This document shows, one piece after another, positions 58,941 to 64,000 of a stretch of DNA of 64,000 nucleotides; position 1 is the stretch's first letter; each line of letters begins with the position of its first letter. The notes beneath the pieces are model-generated. The model made no database searches and was not told the origin of the DNA. It was given only the letters and a program-made list of their open reading frames with translations. The translations under genes were made by a program, and so were the position numbers. The stretch is from positions 39,379-103,378 of the forward strand of contig NZ_JACVXA010000009.1 in assembly GCF_014903745.1 (NCBI RefSeq), in the 5' to 3' direction. Origin of the DNA: Mangrovicoccus algicola (lineage in GTDB: Bacteria; Pseudomonadota; Alphaproteobacteria; Rhodobacterales; Rhodobacteraceae).

Positions 58941-59132
58941 CTAGAAAATCTACAAACGCATCCTATTTAATCTGTCAAACAGGATGTGAAGCCTGCCGTA
59001 GAGTGATGCCCGGGAATAGGCAAAATTGCTACTTGAAGACGGGCCAAGAAAACCGAACTTTAAACATACGAGGTCACCGTTCGGATGGGGCTCTCCGGTC
59101 CCGTCCGACCCTTACTGCAAGGAGCACGGAGC
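58941..59132. promoter_or_regulatory. AT-rich region upstream of clpA
   Basis: This 192-base gap is much richer in A and T than its neighbours and presumably contains the clpA promoter. CTTGAA at 59032-59037 resembles the heat-shock sigma-32 -35 hexamer, but I see no good matching -10 at the expected distance. clpS, often found beside clpA, is absent here. Confidence 0.4.
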
Positions 59133-61457
59133 GTGCCTTCATTCTCGACTACCCTCGAACAGGCGATCCACGCGGCTCTGGCCCAGGCCAACAGCCGCCG
59201 TCATGAACTGGCCACGCTGGAGCACCTGCTTCTCGCGCTCATCGACGAACCGAACGCGGCCAAGGTCATGCAGGCCTGCGGAGTGGATCTCGAGGCATTG
59301 CGCAAGACCTTGATCGAGTTCATCGACGAGGAGCTTTCCACGCTGGAAACCGATGTCGAGGGCTCGGAGGCCGTGCCGACCGCCGCCTTCCAGCGCGTCA
59401 TCCAGCGCGCCGCGATCCACGTGCAGTCCTCGGGGCGCACCGAAGTCACCGGCGCCAACGTCCTGGTGGCAATCTTCGCGGAACGCGAATCCAATGCCGC
59501 CTATTTCCTGCAGGATCAGGACATGACCCGCTATGACGCGGTGAATTTCATCGCCCACGGCGTCGCCAAGGACCCGTCCTTCGGCGAATCCCGCCCGGTC
59601 TCGGGCGCGACGGATTACGAGGAAGAGGCCCAGACGACCCAGGAAACCGCCGAAAACAAGGAATCGGCCTTGGCAAAATATTGCGTCGATCTCAACGCCA
59701 AGTCGCGCAAGGGCGATGTCGATCCGCTGATCGGACGTGATTCCGAGGTGGAGCGCTGCATCCAGGTCCTCTGCCGCCGGCGCAAGAACAACCCGCTGCT
59801 GGTGGGCGATCCCGGCGTGGGCAAGACCGCCATCGCCGAGGGACTGGCGCGCAAGATCGTCAATGGCGAGACGCCCGAAGTGCTCGCCTCGGCGACGATC
59901 TATTCGCTGGACATGGGCGCCCTGCTGGCCGGCACCCGCTATCGCGGCGATTTCGAGGAAAGGCTCAAGGCCGTCGTCACCGAGCTGGAGGCGCATCCCG
60001 ATGCGATCCTCTTCATCGACGAGATCCACACCGTGATCGGCGCCGGGGCCACCTCGGGCGGGGCGATGGATGCATCCAACCTGCTGAAACCCGCCTTGCA
60101 GGGCGGCAAGCTGCGCTGCATGGGCTCCACCACCTACAAGGAATTCCGCCAGCATTTCGAGAAGGACCGCGCGCTGTCCCGCCGGTTCCAGAAGATCGAC
60201 GTCAACGAACCCTCGGTGGATGACGCCGTGAAGATCCTCAAGGGCCTGAAACCCTATTTCGAGGAACATCACGACATCAAGTACACCGCCGACGCGATCC
60301 GCACCGCGGTGGAACTCTCGGCGCGCTACATCAACGACCGCAAGCTGCCCGACAAGGCGATCGACGTGATCGACGAGGCCGGCGCCGCGCAGCATCTGGT
60401 CGCCGAGAGCCGCCGCCGCAAGACGATCGGCGCCAAGGAGATCGAGGCCGTCGTCGCCAAGATCGCCCGCATCCCGCCGAAGAACGTCTCCAAGGACGAT
60501 GCCGAGGTGCTCAAGGACCTGGAATCCACGCTGAAACGCGTGGTCTTCGGACAGGATCGCGCGATCGAGGCGCTGTCCTCCGCGATCAAGCTGGCCCGCG
60601 CCGGGCTGCGCGAACCCGAGAAGCCGATCGGCAACTACCTCTTCGCCGGGCCGACCGGCGTCGGCAAGACCGAGGTCGCCAAGCAGCTGGCTGACAGCCT
60701 GGGCGTGGAACTGCTGCGTTTCGACATGTCCGAATACATGGAGAAACATGCGGTCTCGCGGCTGATCGGGGCCCCTCCGGGCTATGTCGGCTTCGACCAG
60801 GGCGGCATGCTGACCGATGGCGTGGACCAGCATCCGCATTGCGTGCTGCTGCTCGACGAGATCGAGAAGGCGCACCCGGATGTCTACAACATCCTGCTGC
60901 AGGTGATGGATCACGGCAAGCTGACCGACCATAACGGCCGCCAGGTGGATTTCCGCAATGTCGTGCTGATCATGACCTCGAATGCGGGAGCCGCGGAACA
61001 GGCCAAGTCGGCCATCGGCTTCGGCCGCGACCGGCGCGAGGGCGAGGATACCGCAGCGATCGAGCGGACCTTCACCCCCGAATTCCGCAACCGTCTGGAT
61101 GCGGTCATCAGCTTCGGGCCGCTGCCGCGCGAGGTCATCCTGCAGGTGGTCGACAAGTTCGTCCTGCAGCTGGAAGCCCAGCTGATGGATCGCGGCGTGT
61201 CGATCGAACTGACCCCCGAAGCCGCCGCCTGGCTGGCCGACAAGGGCTATGACGACCGCATGGGCGCGCGTCCGCTGGGCCGCGTGATCCAGGAACACAT
61301 CAAGAAGCCCCTGGCCGAGGAACTGCTTTTCGGCAAGCTCGCGAAGGGCGGGACCGTCCGCGTCGCCGTCAAGGACGACAAGATCGAGCTGGAAAGCATT
61401 CCGCCGCAGAACCCGCGCCTTTCGGGAAACAAGCCGCCGCTTCTGACCGCGGAGTGA
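59133..61457 (+). CDS. clpA: ATP-dependent Clp protease ATP-binding subunit ClpA
   Basis: A 774-residue AAA+ unfoldase. An N-domain (about 1-145, [20 protein letters not shown]) is followed by two AAA modules, Walker [14 protein letters not shown] (about 225-236) and [13 protein letters not shown] (about 506-518), with Walker [15 protein letters not shown] and [15 protein letters not shown]. It feeds substrates to ClpP. I chose a GTG start at 59133 (read [10 protein letters not shown]) with AAGGAG 9 bases upstream. The in-frame start at 59085 would add 16 residues that look unlike the family. Confidence 0.97.
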   Translation: MPSFSTTLEQAIHAALAQANSRRHELATLEHLLLALIDEPNAAKVMQACGVDLEALRKTLIEFIDEELSTLETDVEGSEAVPTAAFQRVIQRAAIHVQSSGRTEVTGANVLVAIFAERESNAAYFLQDQDMTRYDAVNFIAHGVAKDPSFGESRPVSGATDYEEEAQTTQETAENKESALAKYCVDLNAKSRKGDVDPLIGRDSEVERCIQVLCRRRKNNPLLVGDPGVGKTAIAEGLARKIVNGETPEVLASATIYSLDMGALLAGTRYRGDFEERLKAVVTELEAHPDAILFIDEIHTVIGAGATSGGAMDASNLLKPALQGGKLRCMGSTTYKEFRQHFEKDRALSRRFQKIDVNEPSVDDAVKILKGLKPYFEEHHDIKYTADAIRTAVELSARYINDRKLPDKAIDVIDEAGAAQHLVAESRRRKTIGAKEIEAVVAKIARIPPKNVSKDDAEVLKDLESTLKRVVFGQDRAIEALSSAIKLARAGLREPEKPIGNYLFAGPTGVGKTEVAKQLADSLGVELLRFDMSEYMEKHAVSRLIGAPPGYVGFDQGGMLTDGVDQHPHCVLLLDEIEKAHPDVYNILLQVMDHGKLTDHNGRQVDFRNVVLIMTSNAGAAEQAKSAIGFGRDRREGEDTAAIERTFTPEFRNRLDAVISFGPLPREVILQVVDKFVLQLEAQLMDRGVSIELTPEAAAWLADKGYDDRMGARPLGRVIQEHIKKPLAEELLFGKLAKGGTVRVAVKDDKIELESIPPQNPRLSGNKPPLLTAE

Positions 61458-61482
61458 CCCGCTGCGCCTCGTCGCGATCCTG

Positions 61483-62454
61483 ATGCTCGCCCTCGCACCT
61501 GCCGGTGCGGGGGCGTTTCAGTTGGAATGGCCCGTGGATTGCGAGCCGGGCAGAGACTGCCATGTTCAGAATTACGTCGACCGCGATCCGGGCCCCGGCA
61601 TCCGCGATGTCGCCTGCGGCCCGCTGAGCTATGACGGCCACGCGGGCACGGATATACGCGTCGCGACGGAGGCGGCGCTTGCCGCCGATCCGCCCGCCAT
61701 CCTCGCGGCCGCCGAGGGGAGGGTCACCGCCCTGCGCGACGAGATGCCGGATGCGCTGATGGGCACGCCCGGCGCCCCCGCGGCGGCGCAGCTGGCCCGG
61801 CGCGAATGCGGCAACGGCGTGGTGCTCGACCATGGCGGGGGCTGGCAAACCCGGTACTGCCACATGGAGCGGGGCTCCATCGCCGTCGCGCCCGGCCAGG
61901 TCGTCGAGGCCGGCACCCCGCTGGGCCGGATGGGCCGCAGCGGCGCGACCGAGTTTCCGCATCTGCATTTCAGCCTCAGCCGCGACGGCACGGCGGTCGA
62001 CCCATTCGCGGGCGACCCCGAGGCGGCATGCGGCGATACCCGGTCCTCGCTCTGGGCGGATCCGCCCGCCTATCGCCCCGGCGGGTTCCTCGACAGCGGC
62101 ATCTCCGACCGCGTGCCCGATTATGCCGAGATCCGCCGGGGGCTGCCGGGCCGCCCCGCAGGCGACGTCACGGATCCCGCGCTGGTGGCCTGGGCCTTCG
62201 GCTACGGCTTTCTTCCCGGCGACGCGCTGCGCTTCGTCATGACCGGCCCCGCGGGCGGGATCTTCGACCGGACGGTGCTGCTGGAAAGCGGCCACGCCCA
62301 GGCGTTCCGCGCCTTCGGCCGCCGCACGCCGCCCGGGGGCTGGATGCCGGGCCTCTATCGCAGCCGCGTCGAGTGGCGGCGGGATGGACGTATCCATGAC
62401 AGCCGCGAGGTGGAGCTGCGCCTGATCACCGGTCCCGCGCGGCCGTCGCCCTGA
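61483..62454 (+). CDS. M23-family metallopeptidase (LytM-like)
   Basis: A 323-residue secreted peptidase with metal-site motifs YDGHAGTDIRVAT near residue 47, RYCHMERGS and PHLHFSLSRDG, typical of Gly-Gly or murein endopeptidases. The ATG at 61483 leaves only MLALAPAGAGA as a leader. In-frame residues upstream (RLVAIL) would complete a signal peptide, so the true start is perhaps a rare codon near 61462 (CTG), only 5 bases after the clpA stop. The mature product is probably periplasmic. Confidence 0.82.
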   Translation: MLALAPAGAGAFQLEWPVDCEPGRDCHVQNYVDRDPGPGIRDVACGPLSYDGHAGTDIRVATEAALAADPPAILAAAEGRVTALRDEMPDALMGTPGAPAAAQLARRECGNGVVLDHGGGWQTRYCHMERGSIAVAPGQVVEAGTPLGRMGRSGATEFPHLHFSLSRDGTAVDPFAGDPEAACGDTRSSLWADPPAYRPGGFLDSGISDRVPDYAEIRRGLPGRPAGDVTDPALVAWAFGYGFLPGDALRFVMTGPAGGIFDRTVLLESGHAQAFRAFGRRTPPGGWMPGLYRSRVEWRRDGRIHDSREVELRLITGPARPSP

Positions 62455-62618
62455 GCCCGTCCGGTCCGGCGGCTGCCATGCGTGCGGGCCCCGGCCTGCC
62501 CGGGCACGGGATGCCTGCGCCGGAGACGCGGCGGGGGGCCGACCAAGGCCGCCGTCACCGGGGCAGGCCCCTCTCCGTCCTGGCGCGCCGCACCGGCCCG
62601 CCCCGCGCCGGACGACCC

Positions 62619-64000
62619 TCAGCGTTCGGTCAGCTTCAGCTCGATCCGCCGGTTGCGGGCGCGCGCCTCGGCGCTGTCGCCCGGGTCGACGGGCTGGTAT
62701 TCGCCGAAACCCGTGGCCGCCAGACGTTCGGGCGGAAAGCCGTATTCCTCGATCATGAAACGCACCACGGACAGCGCGCGGGCCTGGCTGAGCTCCCAGT
62801 TGTCGCGGAAGCGGCTGGAGCGGATCGGCGTGGCATCGGTATGGCCGTCGACACGGATGATCCAGTCGATGCCCGGCGGGATCACCGCCGCGACCTCCTG
62901 CAGCAGCTGCGCGACCTTGGCGATCTCGGTGCGGCCGGTGGCCGACAGGTCGGCCTGGCCGATATCGAACAGCACCTCGCTGTCGAAGACGAAACGGTCT
63001 CCGACGATGCTGACCCCTTGCTGGTCGCCGATCGCGTCGCGCAGCCGCCCGAAGAATTCCGACTGATACCGCTCCAGCCGCTGCGCCTCCTCTTCCAGAC
63101 GGCGGCGTTCGGCCTCTTCCAGTTCGGCGCGGCGGCGTTCCTCGCTGGCGGCCCGGGCCAGCGCGGTGTTCAGCCGCCGGTTCAGGTCCTCGATCTCGAC
63201 CTGCGTTGCCTCGTCGCGATCCTCCGCCGCGCCCAGAAGCGCGCGCAGGCTGCCCAGCTGGCTGCGCAATTCGGCCGCCTGGGCATTCAGCAGCGCGACC
63301 TCGCGGGCCCGATCCTCCGCGGTCTCCGCGGTCCGATCTCGCGCCGTCTCGGCATCGGCCAGGGCCGCGCGCGCCGCCTTCAGCAGCGCCGCCTGACGCT
63401 CCGCCTCGCTCAGAGCCGCCTCGCCCTGCCGTTCGGCCGCCACCTGCGCGGCCAGCGCCGCCGCCAGACGGTCGCGCAGCGCCGCCTCGTCCTGCGTCGC
63501 GGCCTCCAGGTCGGCCTGCGCGGCAGCCAGCGCCGCCTCGCCTGCGGCGACCTCCTCGCCGGCCTCGGCAAGCGCCGCCGCCTGTTCGGAAACCTGCGTC
63601 TCCAGAGATTGCCCCCGGGCCAGCGCATCGGCGAGGCGGTCATTCAGCCCGTCCTGCGCCGCCTGCGCCGCCGCCAGCAGGGTCAGCGTCTCCTCCGCCT
63701 TCTTCCGCTGGGCCTCCAGCGCCAGCGACATGGCGGAAATCTCGTCCTGCGCCCCGGCCAGGCGCTGACGCAATGCCTCGGCCGCGGCGGCATCGGCCAG
63801 GCGCGCGGCCTCTTCCTCGGACAGCCTGTCCCGCGTCTCGGCGAGCGCGGCCGAGGCCCGGTCCAGATCCGCATCGCGCGCGGCCAGATCGGCGCGGGTC
63901 TGCTCCAGCAGCGCCTCGAGCGCCTCGCGCCGCGCCGCCGCCAGCCGGGCCTCCTCGGCGCCGGCGTCGATTTCGCTGCGCGCCCGGGCCAGCGACCGGC
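62619..64000 (-). CDS. Coiled-coil peptidoglycan-binding OmpA/MotB-like protein, 5' end outside the window
   Basis: The frame is open to the right edge, so the N-terminus is missing. A long Ala/Glu/Gln-rich coiled coil (from 64000 down to about 63100) leads into a C-terminal OmpA domain: SEVLFDIGQADLSATGRTEI, WIIRVDGHTDATPIRSSRFR, DNWELSQARALSVVRFM, FGEYQPVDPGDSAEARARNR and RIELKL. Such proteins anchor to peptidoglycan beside a MotA/ExbB-like channel. That partner would lie beyond the window if present. Confidence 0.88.
   Translation of the reverse strand, partial: RSLARARSEIDAGAEEARLAAARREALEALLEQTRADLAARDADLDRASAALAETRDRLSEEEAARLADAAAAEALRQRLAGAQDEISAMSLALEAQRKKAEETLTLLAAAQAAQDGLNDRLADALARGQSLETQVSEQAAALAEAGEEVAAGEAALAAAQADLEAATQDEAALRDRLAAALAAQVAAERQGEAALSEAERQAALLKAARAALADAETARDRTAETAEDRAREVALLNAQAAELRSQLGSLRALLGAAEDRDEATQVEIEDLNRRLNTALARAASEERRRAELEEAERRRLEEEAQRLERYQSEFFGRLRDAIGDQQGVSIVGDRFVFDSEVLFDIGQADLSATGRTEIAKVAQLLQEVAAVIPPGIDWIIRVDGHTDATPIRSSRFRDNWELSQARALSVVRFMIEEYGFPPERLAATGFGEYQPVDPGDSAEARARNRRIELKLTER

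Noticed and set aside
59032..59062. Possible heat-shock sigma-32 promoter ahead of clpA (CTTGAA)
   Set aside because: No acceptable -10 element at 13-18 bases, so only the -35-like hexamer is present.

Overview
The window is a GC-rich chromosomal stretch from an alphaproteobacterium, most likely order Rhodobacterales (Rhodobacter/Paracoccus-like). This rests on gene content and order: an fnrL-hemN / uspA / ccoNOQP ... ccoGHIS block with TTGAT-N4-ATCAA boxes, a CarD regulator next to a 7Fe ferredoxin and a SUV3-like helicase, an atpHAGDC cluster without the Fo genes, btaAB betaine-lipid genes, a CIRCE-controlled groESL, and short operons joined by ATGA, TGATG or GTGA overlaps. No rRNA, IS element or CRISPR array was seen.

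Layout. 1-3976 is the right end of an integrated element: small phage-type genes, a GapR (DUF2312) paralogue, a methyltransferase-like protein, an excisionase-like protein and a tyrosine integrase. It abuts the 3' end of tRNA-Leu(UAG) (3977-4061, minus), the probable attachment site. 4227-7948 holds a small membrane-protein ORF, NAD(P)H-hydrate repair genes (split in two here) and glnB-glnA. 7969-12582 holds a DUF3445 protein, an alpha/beta-hydrolase/OsmC protein, a membrane protein, a secreted trypsin-like protease, CarD and ferredoxin. 12629-17928 holds an S4 protein coupled to a SUV3-like helicase, a TPR protein, an SCP2 protein and a lipase-like hydrolase.

18068-22033 is a phosphate-stress block. 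A DUF1045 2H-phosphoesterase is followed by a near-ideal PHO box and then plcP-btaA-btaB plus a coupled VOC gene. By family knowledge, PlcP releases diacylglycerol from phospholipids and BtaA/BtaB convert it to the phosphorus-free lipid DGTS. 22041-35513 is an FnrL island: cbb3 oxidase assembly genes ccoGHIS, a DUF2270 membrane gene, an RTX protein, the oxidase genes ccoNOQP, a universal stress protein, fnrL and oxygen-independent hemN, with five FNR-type boxes in the divergent promoters.

35518-41589 is a yejABEF-type peptide importer with an extra 100-residue membrane protein coupled between yejE and yejF. 41712-43883 is groESL with CIRCE. 44186-51993 is a plus-strand run of metabolic genes (purU, an SH3 protein, Mn-pyrophosphatase, HAD phosphatase, MaoC hydratase, ribF, a Cys-cluster protein, threonine aldolase, prs). 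It faces the F1 ATP synthase operon (52172-57021, minus) across a double terminator. 57350-64000 holds a methyltransferase-like protein, gloB, clpA, an M23 peptidase and a MotB/OmpA-like coiled-coil protein cut off by the window edge.

Most genes belong to well-known families. The least explained items are the coupled VOC gene in the DGTS operon, the DUF2270/RTX pair that splits the cco cluster, the coupled small membrane protein in the yej operon, and the GapR paralogue on the mobile element.
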